10,093 bases of DNA, from the NCBI GenBank assembly GCA_003151555.1, contig PLXU01000168.1, positions 1-10,093 of the forward strand. Reading direction: 5' to 3'. A program made the translations under genes and the position numbers. Below, piece by piece: positions 1 through 6,380 of the stretch; positions within the stretch are counted from its first letter, which is position 1, and the number at the start of each line of letters is the position of its first letter. Origin of the DNA: Acidimicrobiaceae bacterium (GTDB lineage Bacteria > Actinomycetota > Acidimicrobiia > Acidimicrobiales > RAAP-2). The notes below the pieces were generated by a model. The model was given only the letters and a program-made list of their open reading frames with translations. It searched no databases and was not told the DNA's origin.

Positions 1-162
1 TGGGGTGACGTGCTCGTCGAGTCCGAAAAGTCGGGACCGGACGTGCTGGTGGCGTCGATCGACGTGGACGAAGTGCTGCGTCGTCGGTCCCAGATCGCGG
101 TGCTCGAGCTACGTCGAGCCGATCTCTACGACCGCGACGTCGACGTCGAGGGCGAGGCGTAA
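1..162 (+). CDS. Nitrilase-superfamily carbon-nitrogen hydrolase, C-terminal fragment
   Basis: Frame 1 is open from the window edge to TAA at 160-162 and gives 53 residues; the start and the Glu-Lys-Cys catalytic core lie outside the window. The fragment contains GPDVLVASIDVDEVLRRRSQ followed by a stretch ending in RRADLY. This matches the usual end of nitrilase/beta-ureidopropionase-like amidohydrolases, where a strand reading 'vlvaeiD' precedes a helix 'v..vR...p.l..RRpdlY'. Members hydrolyse non-peptide C-N bonds (nitriles, amides, carbamoyl groups) in the cytoplasm, but the substrate cannot be told from this piece. The short acidic tail after the conserved Tyr is normal. The gene converges on the acetyltransferase ending at 206, with 43 nt between the stops. 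The family call rests only on this tail motif. Confidence 0.72.
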   Translation, partial: WGDVLVESEKSGPDVLVASIDVDEVLRRRSQIAVLELRRADLYDRDVDVEGEA

Positions 163-205
163 CCAAGCGGCTTAGCTCCGCTCGGGCGCGGCATTTCCTT
201 GGCGC

Positions 206-724
206 TTACGACTCATCCAAAGAGAGTCGGTAGGCAATCAGGTGCAGTGGTTCCTCGCGCGAGTAGGGCTCCTCGTCGAAGAAGATGTCGAACTCGGGGG
301 TGTGGACGAAACCGAATCGTTCGTACATCGCCCTCGCCACCACCATTGGCGCCGTGGAATGCAACCGCACGCGTGCTCGATGCTGGTCCCGGGCCCGCGC
401 GATGCACGCCTCGAGCAGGGCGTGACCGGCCCCGGAACCCTGGTGCGTGGGGTCGATGGCGAGGTGACGAATGCCCGCGGCCCCCTCGTCGGCGAATTCG
501 CTCATCGAGGTGCCCGGTCCCGGCACGTAGGTCACGCCGCCCAACAGCACGCCCTCGTCGTTGAGGGCCACGAACACGTCCGCTTCTCTCGTGCGCGCCG
601 CCACGTTGACCAGTTCTTCTTCGTAGGGTCCGAGGGGTTCGCCGCCGGCCAGGTGACGGTAGGACCGCACCGTGATGCGTCCGAGCTCATCACACTCGTC
701 GGGACGAATCGGTCGAATCTCCAT
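206..724 (-). CDS. GNAT-family N-acetyltransferase
   Basis: This 172-residue protein has the length and order of a single GNAT domain. GNAT enzymes move an acyl group from acyl-CoA to an amine in the cytoplasm. The N-terminal strand MEIRPIRPDE opens the fold. Motif A is GIRHLAIDPTHQGSGAG (about residues 84-100), with the pyrophosphate-binding QGSGAG loop at 95-100. Motif B ends in YERFGF (134-139), whose Tyr is the usual general acid. I chose the ATG at 724 because the fold begins there and AGGA lies 9 nt upstream. The frame stays open to a TTG at 781, but the added residues look like non-coding translation. The substrate is unknown. The gene is divergent from the transporter at 845, and the 120-bp gap holds no promoter I can call with confidence. 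Confidence 0.88.
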   Translation of the reverse strand: MEIRPIRPDECDELGRITVRSYRHLAGGEPLGPYEEELVNVAARTREADVFVALNDEGVLLGGVTYVPGPGTSMSEFADEGAAGIRHLAIDPTHQGSGAGHALLEACIARARDQHRARVRLHSTAPMVVARAMYERFGFVHTPEFDIFFDEEPYSREEPLHLIAYRLSLDES

Positions 725-844
725 AGGAGCGATTCCTAGCACGACGCCGTCGCGTGGGCGCCTACTCGTTGCCTCGGACAATGATTAGGGTCGTCCCGGG
801 CTAGCGTCACGAAGAGGAAGCGAACGAGAGGAAGCTCGACCACG

Positions 845-1972
845 ATGTCCGGTACACCTGATCCAGACGGAGAGATTGAGACCCGTCGCGCGAGGATATT
901 GCAGCGCGCGGACGAGCACAATGTGCCCCTGAGGACCATCCTGACCACGGTGGGCATCGTGGTGGCCGTCTACCTGACGGGCAAGGTTCTCGTCCGGCTG
1001 CGCGACATTTTTTTGTTGATGGTGGTCGGATCGTTTTTGGCCCTCATCCTCAACCCGCAGGTCGTGGCCCTGCAGCGCTGGAAGATCCATCGTCGCGGTC
1101 TCGCGGTGACGTTGGTCGCGCTTTGGTCGATACTCATCTTCGCCGGCCTCGCCATTGCCTTTGGCTACCCGCTCATTCACGCGCTGACCAACCTCGCTAA
1201 TACGTTGCCGCAGTACGTGGCAAAAGTCCAACGAAGCCACGGATTCATCGGGCGCGAAATGCGTCACTTTCACGTTGAATCGTGGATCACAAAGAACTCG
1301 TCGAAGCTGGTCTCACTGGCCCATGGACTCAGCAAGCCGGCGCTGGCTTTGGGCAAGGGCGCGGTGACGGTGATCCTTGCCCTGGTGACGGTGTTCGCCT
1401 TCGTCTTCCTCCTGCTCTTAGAAGCCCCCTTGATGCGCTCGCAGTTGTTGCTCAAGCTATCGCCCGCGCGCGCGGCGCGGGTGTCGCGCGTGAGCACCCT
1501 GGTGCGCAAGTCGGCCACGGGTTACGTGTTGGGCAACGCACTCACCTCACTCATGGCTGGCCTCGTGGTGTTCGTGACGTTGACCGCGCTGGGCGTGCCC
1601 TTCGCGTTCTTGTGGGGCCTTTGGGTGGCCTTGGTCGATTTCTTGCCGGTGGTGGGGGCCGCCCTGGCCGGCATTCCCACCGTGCTCTTCGCCTTCGGAC
1701 ATTCGGCGACGGCCGGCATCGTGACCGCCATTGTTTTCATTGTCTACACCCAGGTGGAAAATCACGCGCTTAATCCGGTCGTCATGAGTAAGACGGTCAA
1801 GATCAACCCGCTCACCGTGCTGGTGGCGGTACTGATGGGCGCCGAAATTGGAGCCTGGGTCGGCGGTCTCTTCGGGGGTTTCATCGGCGTGCTCCTGGCG
1901 GTGCCGACCGCGGCCGCCATCCAGGTGCTCGTCCACGAAATGTGGACTTCCTCAGAGCCCACTTCGAGCTAA
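845..1972 (+). CDS. AI-2E family (PerM/UPF0118) membrane transporter
   Basis: This 375-residue integral membrane protein has the usual family length. Hydrophobic segments lie at about residues 32-50, 55-74, 84-108, 166-193, 229-250, 252-278, 283-303 and 322-356. A soluble loop (about 110-165) separates the first three, as is typical. Family signatures are GYVLGNALTSLMAG (227-240), DFLPVVGA (265-272), and QVENHALNPVVMSKTVKINP (303-322) followed by a Gly-rich GGLFGGFIGVLLAVPTAA segment. Family members include autoinducer-2 exporters (TqsA) and Na+/H+ antiporter-like proteins, so the family name does not fix the substrate. The ATG start has AGAGGAAG about 10 nt upstream, a rather long spacing. 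The gene stands alone: divergent from the acetyltransferase and convergent with the hydrolase ending at 2026. A small inverted repeat without a T-run (1982-1995, arms CCGATG/CATCGG) lies in the convergent gap. Confidence 0.92.
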   Translation: MSGTPDPDGEIETRRARILQRADEHNVPLRTILTTVGIVVAVYLTGKVLVRLRDIFLLMVVGSFLALILNPQVVALQRWKIHRRGLAVTLVALWSILIFAGLAIAFGYPLIHALTNLANTLPQYVAKVQRSHGFIGREMRHFHVESWITKNSSKLVSLAHGLSKPALALGKGAVTVILALVTVFAFVFLLLLEAPLMRSQLLLKLSPARAARVSRVSTLVRKSATGYVLGNALTSLMAGLVVFVTLTALGVPFAFLWGLWVALVDFLPVVGAALAGIPTVLFAFGHSATAGIVTAIVFIVYTQVENHALNPVVMSKTVKINPLTVLVAVLMGAEIGAWVGGLFGGFIGVLLAVPTAAAIQVLVHEMWTSSEPTSS

Positions 1973-2025
1973 GGCGAACGGCCGATGGTCATCGGACGAG
2001 CGCGACGCTGGTCCATACGTTCGCG

Positions 2026-2793
2026 CTAGGCCTTGATTGGCACCGACTGACCGGGATCAATGCTGATGGTGACGCAGTTCGCGCTCGCCAAATGGGTGCG
2101 CAACTCCTCGGGCGTGCCGGTGAGTACCGGGAACGTGCCGTAGTGAATCGGGACCACGCGGCTCAACCCGAGCAGTTGCACGCCGTGGGCGGCTTCGCGC
2201 GGGCCCATGTTGTAGTGGCCGTCGATGGGGATGAGGCCAATTTCCGGCGCGTAGAGATCGCGGATCAGGGCCATATCGCCAAAGACGTTGGTGTCACCCG
2301 ATACGTAGATGGGTCCGCCCTGCCCGCTGGGCAAGGTGACGACGTAACCCACCGGGTTACCGCCGTACACGTTGGGTGACGTTTCGTCGATGGAGATGCC
2401 GCAGGAGTGATCGGCGGTGACCATGGTCAGTGCCACTTCCTTCACGCGCACCGTGCCACCCTTGTTCATTTCGACCAGGTTGGTCACGCCAACGGAGGAG
2501 AAGTAGGCTGCCATCTCGGGTACGCAGATGACCGTCGCGCCGGTCGCCTCGGCCAGTGGGACCACCGAGCCCATGTGGTCGAAGTGTCCGTGCGTGACGG
2601 CAATGGTGTCCACGACGCCCAGTTCACCCAGGCTGATCGGGCTCTTTGGGTTGCCCTCGATCCAGGGATCAAAGACGATTCGCGTACCGGTTTCGGTGCT
2701 CAAGAGAACGGTGGCGTGGCCCAGCCACGTGAGTGAGCCGAGTTGGCCCACGATGACCCGTTCGAGTTCCTCTTCGACTTTCAGTGCGGACAT
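2026..2793 (-). CDS. UPF0173-type metal-dependent hydrolase (metallo-beta-lactamase fold)
   Basis: The 255-residue protein has the full MBL metal-binding set: H68-x-H70-x-D72-H73 in VTHGHFDHMGS, H129 in TADHS, D167 in VSGDTNVF, and H217 in PIHYGTF. The N-terminal LTWLGHATVLL and FDPWIEGNP segments, and DGHYNMGPREA (191-201), are typical of UPF0173 (YtkL-like) and related UlaG-like hydrolases, which are cytoplasmic and mostly of unknown substrate. It carries about 20 residues before the fold that many relatives lack. I kept the ATG at 2793 because a GGGGG tract lies 7 nt upstream and no internal start has an SD. It is last in the minus-strand run, 130 nt after the SHOCT gene, with a possible own promoter at 2842-2847. 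Metal binding is well supported; the reaction is not known. Confidence 0.9.
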   Translation of the reverse strand: MSALKVEEELERVIVGQLGSLTWLGHATVLLSTETGTRIVFDPWIEGNPKSPISLGELGVVDTIAVTHGHFDHMGSVVPLAEATGATVICVPEMAAYFSSVGVTNLVEMNKGGTVRVKEVALTMVTADHSCGISIDETSPNVYGGNPVGYVVTLPSGQGGPIYVSGDTNVFGDMALIRDLYAPEIGLIPIDGHYNMGPREAAHGVQLLGLSRVVPIHYGTFPVLTGTPEELRTHLASANCVTISIDPGQSVPIKA

Positions 2794-2841
2794 CTCTACG
2801 CCCCCTTCGCTGGCTGCGTGCCTCGAGCATCGGTACCGGGA

Positions 2842-2847
2842 ATTTTA
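2842..2847 (-). promoter_or_regulatory. Possible -10 box of the MBL hydrolase gene
   Basis: Read on the minus strand this is TAAAAT, a good -10 hexamer in an otherwise GC-rich gap, about 48 nt before the ATG at 2793. I find no convincing -35 box at 16-18 nt, so the call rests on the -10 alone. If real, the hydrolase can be transcribed apart from the upstream genes. Confidence 0.33.
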
Positions 2848-2923
2848 GAACACTTCGATCGAGCGCGCCCAGGTGAACCGAGGATCCGCGCGGTCAATGA
2901 AAATTCGCTGTCTGAGAATCGCC

Positions 2924-3238
2924 TTACGAATCGCCTTCGAGAAGTTTGCGCCGACGCAAGTACTCGTCCTCGTCAATCTCGCCGCTGGCGAAACGCCGGT
3001 CGAGGATCCTTCGCGCTTCTAAGTTTTGGCCGCCAGGGTGATCGCCATGTTGATCACCGTGCGGACCGTGGGGGTGATGCGAGGGTGACGAGTGACCGTG
3101 CCAATCACGACGATGCGTCGAGGAAAGCAGCAGCCACACCACCGCGCCAAAGAAAATAATCATCAAGATAAAGAAGAAGAATCCGACGCCGGAATCCATA
3201 CCGTATCCGCCAAAGTGACCGAATCTCATCATGTGCAT
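2924..3238 (-). CDS. Small membrane protein with His-rich linker and C-terminal SHOCT domain
   Basis: This 104-residue protein has three parts. A very hydrophobic segment at about 19-38 (GFFFFILMIIFFGAVVWLLL) should span the membrane. A linker at 47-67 contains eight His with Pro, Gly and Asp. A C-terminal segment, EARRILDRRFASGEIDEDEY (74-93) and its continuation RRRKLL, is a clear SHOCT (short C-terminal) domain, with the usual L..R...GEI...EY..r...L pattern. SHOCT domains are thought to be oligomerisation or interaction modules; the precise role is unknown. The His-rich linker could bind Ni, Zn or Cu, but that is inference. The first ATG (3238) directly abuts GGTGA, whereas the in-frame ATG at 3232 sits 6 nt after it, so the true start may be two codons downstream. 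It probably belongs to the minus-strand run with the amidase. Confidence 0.82.
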   Translation of the reverse strand: MHMMRFGHFGGYGMDSGVGFFFFILMIIFFGAVVWLLLSSTHRRDWHGHSSPSHHPHGPHGDQHGDHPGGQNLEARRILDRRFASGEIDEDEYLRRRKLLEGDS

Positions 3239-3273
3239 TCACCACGGCTTTCACTTGTTGGACTACCTCGAAA

Positions 3274-3414
3274 CTACTCGCCGCCGGTGGCTTTCATGTA
3301 GGGGCAAACCCTGACGTCCTCAGGGTCGAATCCCCATGCCTTGAGGTGGTCACCATTGAACGAGAACCGCGCCTGGGCCGCGATAGTGAACAGTCGCCGG
3401 CGAGCCGAGTTCAA
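3274..3414 (-). CDS. Possible 46-residue protein overlapping the amidase stop
   Basis: A TTG at 3414-3412 overlaps the amidase stop as TTGA, the same geometry as the common ATGA coupling overlap. From it a frame runs 46 residues to TAG at 3274. The peptide looks like folded protein rather than shadow translation: a basic helix-like start (LNSARRRLFTIAAQARFSF), then GDHLKAWGFDPEDVRVCPYM and a short Gly-rich tail with one Cys. It fills most of the 172-nt space between the amidase and the SHOCT gene. Against it are the TTG start, the lack of an SD at normal spacing (AAGGG is over 20 nt upstream) and no family I recognise. It could be a translationally coupled small protein or the tail of a decayed gene. 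Confidence 0.4.
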   Translation of the reverse strand: MNSARRRLFTIAAQARFSFNGDHLKAWGFDPEDVRVCPYMKATGGE

Positions 3415-4838
3415 AAGCTCGAGAGTACGTTGTCGAGCCCTTCGTATCCCGGTGCCGTACGGGCCCAGGGGAAGGCCGCTTCGACGAGGCCGGCGATATC
3501 GAGCAGCCGGTAGTCGTGATAGTGCGGCGCGGTGATCTGCAGGCCAAAGGGCAGTCCAGTGGACAGGTTGCCCATGGGGACGGTCAGCGCCGGATTGCCC
3601 GTCACGTTTTGCATGGCGGTGGAATACACCTCGGGCGGCAGTCCGTGCACGACCGCATCGCTCGTGAGCCGACCATCCGCCAGCCAGCCTTCGCTGGCGA
3701 CCGTGGGCGTCAGCAGCAGGCCGTTCTCGCCGAGCAGTTCGTCCATTGTCCGCACGAAGTCGTAACGGCGCCGACGGGCCTCGAGGTACTGCTGGGCCGA
3801 GACGTCCAGGCCAGTGGCGAGGAACTCCTGGGTGGATACGTGGAATTCGTGCATGTGCTCAATCACCCATGGACGCCCGAGCGACGCCACGTGCTCGGCC
3901 GTGGTGACGGTGAACCAGTCGAGGTCGGGGTCACCCTCGCGAAAAAAGCCCTCGGGTTCACGCCAATCGACGCGTTCACCAAAAAGATCGGCGAACGCGT
4001 TGACGGCGTCGTGAAACACCGCCGACAACCGAGCGGGGAGCGGTCCGAGCGGGGAGGTCCGTTCGGCGGCGAAGAGGGTGACCGGACGTCCTTGGTGTCG
4101 CACCATCTCACGGGTGAAGGAACGCGGGGGCGACGATGGATCTCCGGCGACGGGCCCCACCATGACGTCGTAGAGCAATCGCAGGTCATCGCTCGCGGTG
4201 GCGAAGGGACCGTCGGTGGAGTAGTCAATCCAGTCCGGCGCTGGCCACCGCCCGATCATGCCGTTGGTGGGCTTGAGGCCCACCAACCCGCACAGCGAGG
4301 CGGGAATCCGAATGGACCCTCCGCCATCGGTGGCGGTGCCCACGCCCACGAGCCCGGCGGCAACCGCAGCGGCCGAGCCGCCGCTCGAGCCGCCCGGTGA
4401 ATACTTCGGGTTCCAGGGATTGCCCGTAATTCCGGTCAATTCATTGGCGGTAAAGCCCTCAATGGCGAATTCCGGCAGGGTTGACTTACCCACCACCACC
4501 GCTCCCGCGTCGAGCAGCCGGCCCGGCACGACGCCATTGGACGTGGCGTTGGGTGCGTCGCGCAGTGCCAGGCTGCCTTTTCGAGTGGGGTGACCGCACC
4601 AATCCTCCAGGTCCTTGATCAGGGTGGGAATCCCCAAAAGGGCACCGCCCGTGTGTCCGCCCTGGTCTATGCCTCGCGCTTCGCCTAGCGCATCGTCGTA
4701 GGATTTCTCGGCCGTCACGTTGAGTTGCGACGCTGCTTCGAGCCGTTCGATGGACGCAGTTACCAGCTGCGTGGCGCTCAGTCGATTTTCTCGAACGGCG
4801 CAGGAGAGTCGGGTGAGCGGGCCGGGTGTTGTGGACAC
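3411..4838 (-). CDS. Amidase-signature family hydrolase
   Basis: The 475-residue length is normal for amidase-signature enzymes (amidases, GatA, FAAH-like), which hydrolyse carboxylic amides in the cytoplasm. The Ser-cisSer-Lys triad is visible: K75 in IPTLIKDLEDW, S151 in SPGGSSGGSAAA (cis-Ser), and nucleophile S175 in TDGGGSIRIPAS. The Gly/Ser-rich signature at about 147-180 is intact, followed by GLVGLKPT. No frameshift or missing residue is seen. The start is a GTG five nt after the rhodanese stop, without a clear SD, so translational coupling is likely. A GatA role is unlikely, because no gatB or gatC is adjacent and the N-terminus is short; a broad or small-molecule amidase fits better. 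Pairing with a rhodanese could hint at a sulfur- or nitrile-related substrate, but this is inference only. Confidence 0.92.
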   Translation of the reverse strand: MSTTPGPLTRLSCAVRENRLSATQLVTASIERLEAASQLNVTAEKSYDDALGEARGIDQGGHTGGALLGIPTLIKDLEDWCGHPTRKGSLALRDAPNATSNGVVPGRLLDAGAVVVGKSTLPEFAIEGFTANELTGITGNPWNPKYSPGGSSGGSAAAVAAGLVGVGTATDGGGSIRIPASLCGLVGLKPTNGMIGRWPAPDWIDYSTDGPFATASDDLRLLYDVMVGPVAGDPSSPPRSFTREMVRHQGRPVTLFAAERTSPLGPLPARLSAVFHDAVNAFADLFGERVDWREPEGFFREGDPDLDWFTVTTAEHVASLGRPWVIEHMHEFHVSTQEFLATGLDVSAQQYLEARRRRYDFVRTMDELLGENGLLLTPTVASEGWLADGRLTSDAVVHGLPPEVYSTAMQNVTGNPALTVPMGNLSTGLPFGLQITAPHYHDYRLLDIAGLVEAAFPWARTAPGYEGLDNVLSSF

Positions 4839-4843
4839 GGTGG

Positions 4844-5179
4844 CTAAATAATGGTCGGTTCGCCGCTGTCGGCAACGATGGTTTGGCCCTCATTGGCCCA
4901 GGCGGTCATTCCGCCCTCGAGGTTGACGGCCTCGAAGTCGTTTTCGACCAGAAATTGGCCGGCCCGCGCCGAGCGGCCACCGCTTCGACAGATGCACACA
5001 ATTATTCGGTCTCTGGGTAGATCAGCTAGGTGATCGGGCAACTCGGCGAGAGGAATGTGCGTGGCGAGCGGCGAGTGACCCGCTTGCCACTCGTCAAGTT
5101 CGCGCACGTCTAACAGAAAAGCGGTCTGCGAGGCCAATTCGAGCGCTGCGCTGACATCAATATTGGCTAGTTCTGGCAC
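4844..5179 (-). CDS. Single-domain rhodanese (sulfurtransferase)
   Basis: This 111-residue protein is one complete rhodanese domain. FLLDVRELDEW (21-31) is the CH2A-like segment. The active-site loop is C64-RSGGRS, with the nucleophilic Cys that carries persulfide, and NLEGGMTAWA (about 85-94) closes the fold. Such proteins move sulfane sulfur from thiosulfate or persulfides to thiols in the cytoplasm. The start is GTG at 5179, with an excellent AAGGAG (5190-5185) five nt upstream. It is the first gene of the minus-strand run: the amidase starts five nt after its stop. It lies 70 bp from, and divergent to, the rhodanese-dioxygenase fusion, which suggests shared control of sulfane-sulfur handling. 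The second Cys in VCIC (C62) could form a disulfide or polysulfide with C64. Confidence 0.93.
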   Translation of the reverse strand: MPELANIDVSAALELASQTAFLLDVRELDEWQAGHSPLATHIPLAELPDHLADLPRDRIIVCICRSGGRSARAGQFLVENDFEAVNLEGGMTAWANEGQTIVADSGEPTII

Positions 5180-5237
5180 GGAGACTCCTTCGGCAATGAA
5201 CGGTGATGATCATGTGCGACGCCAGTGAATCTAGTTC

Positions 5238-5243
5238 TAAACT
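5238..5243 (+). promoter_or_regulatory. -10 box of a probable leaderless promoter for the fusion gene
   Basis: TAAACT fits the actinobacterial TAnnnT -10 pattern and ends 6 nt before the GTG at 5250, so transcription would begin at or next to the first base of the start codon. No Shine-Dalgarno precedes that GTG, which agrees with leaderless translation, common in Actinomycetota. The -35 region (about 5215-5220, TGCGAC) matches consensus poorly. The 70-bp divergent gap also holds an 8-bp palindrome, ATGATCAT (5206-5213), a possible but unproven operator. Confidence 0.5.
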
Positions 5244-5249
5244 TTCGCC

Positions 5250-6350
5250 GTGAGCTCTTCAGAATTGATTTCGGGCATGAGCACCGACGAGCTTTTGCCC
5301 CTCCTGGATAGCGATCCCACCCTTTTCTTGTTGGATGTTCGCGAACCCGATGAAGTCAGCGACTGGCATATTCGCGGCGCCTACAACATTCCCCTTGATC
5401 AGCTGGCGTCTCGAGTCGCGGAAGTGCCAGCCAACGGCCGGATCGTGGTCATTTGCGCCAAGGGAACCCGAGCCCGCCAGGGAGCGGAGATTTTGGCCGA
5501 TCAGGCTATTTCCAGTGCCGTGCTGGAGGGCGGTATGGGATCGTGGACTTCAACCTACGACCAGGTCACGGACGATTTTGGCGAGGCTCGCGTGGTGCAA
5601 ATCCGTCGGCGCGGCAAGGGCTGCCTTTCCTACGTGGTGGGCGCTGAGGCCAACTGCGTCGTGATTGACCCTTCCCTTGATCTCGACCAGTATCTCGGGA
5701 CCGCTGCGCGCTGCGGATGGACAATCACCCACGTGCTTGACACCCATTTGCACGCCGACCACATCAGCGGCGCGCGCGCCCTGGTGGGGGCGACCGGTGC
5801 CGTGCTCATGCTGAGCCCCGCCGACCCGTTTCTCTTCGACTTTGAGCCGCTCAGCGATGGACTGGTCATTGAATTGGCTCCCGGGGTGCATCTGAGCGTA
5901 TCGGCGGTCAGTGTGCCCGGTCACACGGAGGGTTCAACGATGTACCAATTGGACGGTTTGGCCATCTTTACTGGTGACACGCTGTTTCTAGAGAGCGTGG
6001 GCCGACCGGACTTGGCCGAACAGGCCGAGCCGTTTGCCCATCATCTCTATTGGAGTTTGCACGAGCGGGTTTTGACCCAAAGTGACGAAATTATGGTCTT
6101 TCCGGCCCATTTCGGGGCAGGTGTGGAGGTTCGCGGGGATCAATTCGTGTCCCGACGCCTCGGATCGCTCCGAACCACCCTCGACGCCTTGAAACTCAAT
6201 GAAAACGACTTTGTAGCGTGGGCAGTAGCCAACGTCAAGGATCGGCCTCCCAACTACCAGCGCATTGTCCGTATTAACTCCGGTCAAGAGTCGGTAACCG
6301 CCGAATCAGCGGAGGTAGAAATGGGCCCCAATCGCTGCGCGATCGCGTAA
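5250..6350 (+). CDS. Rhodanese-persulfide dioxygenase (ETHE1-like MBL) fusion
   Basis: The 366-residue protein joins two domains. Residues about 8-105 are a rhodanese: FLLDVREPDE, active-site loop C69-AKGTR, and VLEGGMGSW. Residues about 113-350 are a metallo-beta-lactamase fold of the ETHE1 type: DTHLHADHISG with H166, H168, D170 and H171; VPGHTEGS with H225; FTGDTLF with D243; and FPAHF with H287. GRPDL (251-255) and PPNYQRI (333-339) are typical of persulfide dioxygenases. By homology with ETHE1, H166, H225 and D243 would hold Fe(II), and the enzyme would oxidise glutathione-like (in actinobacteria mycothiol or other) persulfide to sulfite. The rhodanese could supply or remove sulfane sulfur. 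Described fusions such as CstB or the Burkholderia enzyme have rhodanese C-terminal, so the order is reversed here. GTG at 5250 is favoured by the -10 box; ATG at 5277 is an alternative. Confidence 0.9.
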   Translation: MSSSELISGMSTDELLPLLDSDPTLFLLDVREPDEVSDWHIRGAYNIPLDQLASRVAEVPANGRIVVICAKGTRARQGAEILADQAISSAVLEGGMGSWTSTYDQVTDDFGEARVVQIRRRGKGCLSYVVGAEANCVVIDPSLDLDQYLGTAARCGWTITHVLDTHLHADHISGARALVGATGAVLMLSPADPFLFDFEPLSDGLVIELAPGVHLSVSAVSVPGHTEGSTMYQLDGLAIFTGDTLFLESVGRPDLAEQAEPFAHHLYWSLHERVLTQSDEIMVFPAHFGAGVEVRGDQFVSRRLGSLRTTLDALKLNENDFVAWAVANVKDRPPNYQRIVRINSGQESVTAESAEVEMGPNRCAIA

Positions 6351-6351
6351 G

Positions 6352-6380
6352 TTGCTAATTCCCTAAATTGGAGTTAGCAA
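6352..6380 (+). promoter_or_regulatory. Inverted repeat enclosing the SD of the next small ORF
   Basis: Arms TTGCTAATTCC (6352-6362) and GGAGTTAGCAA (6370-6380) pair over 11 bp with one G-U, around the 7-nt loop CTAAATT. It begins 2 nt after the stop of the fusion gene. No T-run follows, so it is not a typical intrinsic terminator. The right arm contains GGAG (6370-6373), well spaced from the ATG at 6380, and its last base is the A of that ATG. A formed hairpin would hide this ribosome binding site. It could also act as a weak terminator or a 3'-end stabiliser. Confidence 0.5.

Noticed and set aside
166..182. Bidirectional terminator between the nitrilase and the acetyltransferase (AGCGG/CCGCT)
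   Set aside because: The stem is only 5 bp with no T-run on either side, too weak to call.
242..739. Long plus-strand frame opposite the acetyltransferase
   Set aside because: It is antisense to a gene with clear GNAT motifs and has His/Arg/Gly-rich shadow composition typical of GC-rich DNA. The same applies to long frames at 3516-4400 and 1547-1936.
725..781. N-terminal extension of the acetyltransferase from TTG 781
   Set aside because: The added residues do not resemble the GNAT fold, and the ATG at 724 has an SD and begins with the first strand of the fold.
3300..3337. tRNA-like T-arm text (AGGGTCGAATCCCC) between the amidase and the SHOCT gene
   Set aside because: The T-loop lacks the second T of TTCGAAT, no acceptor or anticodon arm can be drawn around it, and the minus strand reads as a coherent peptide here.
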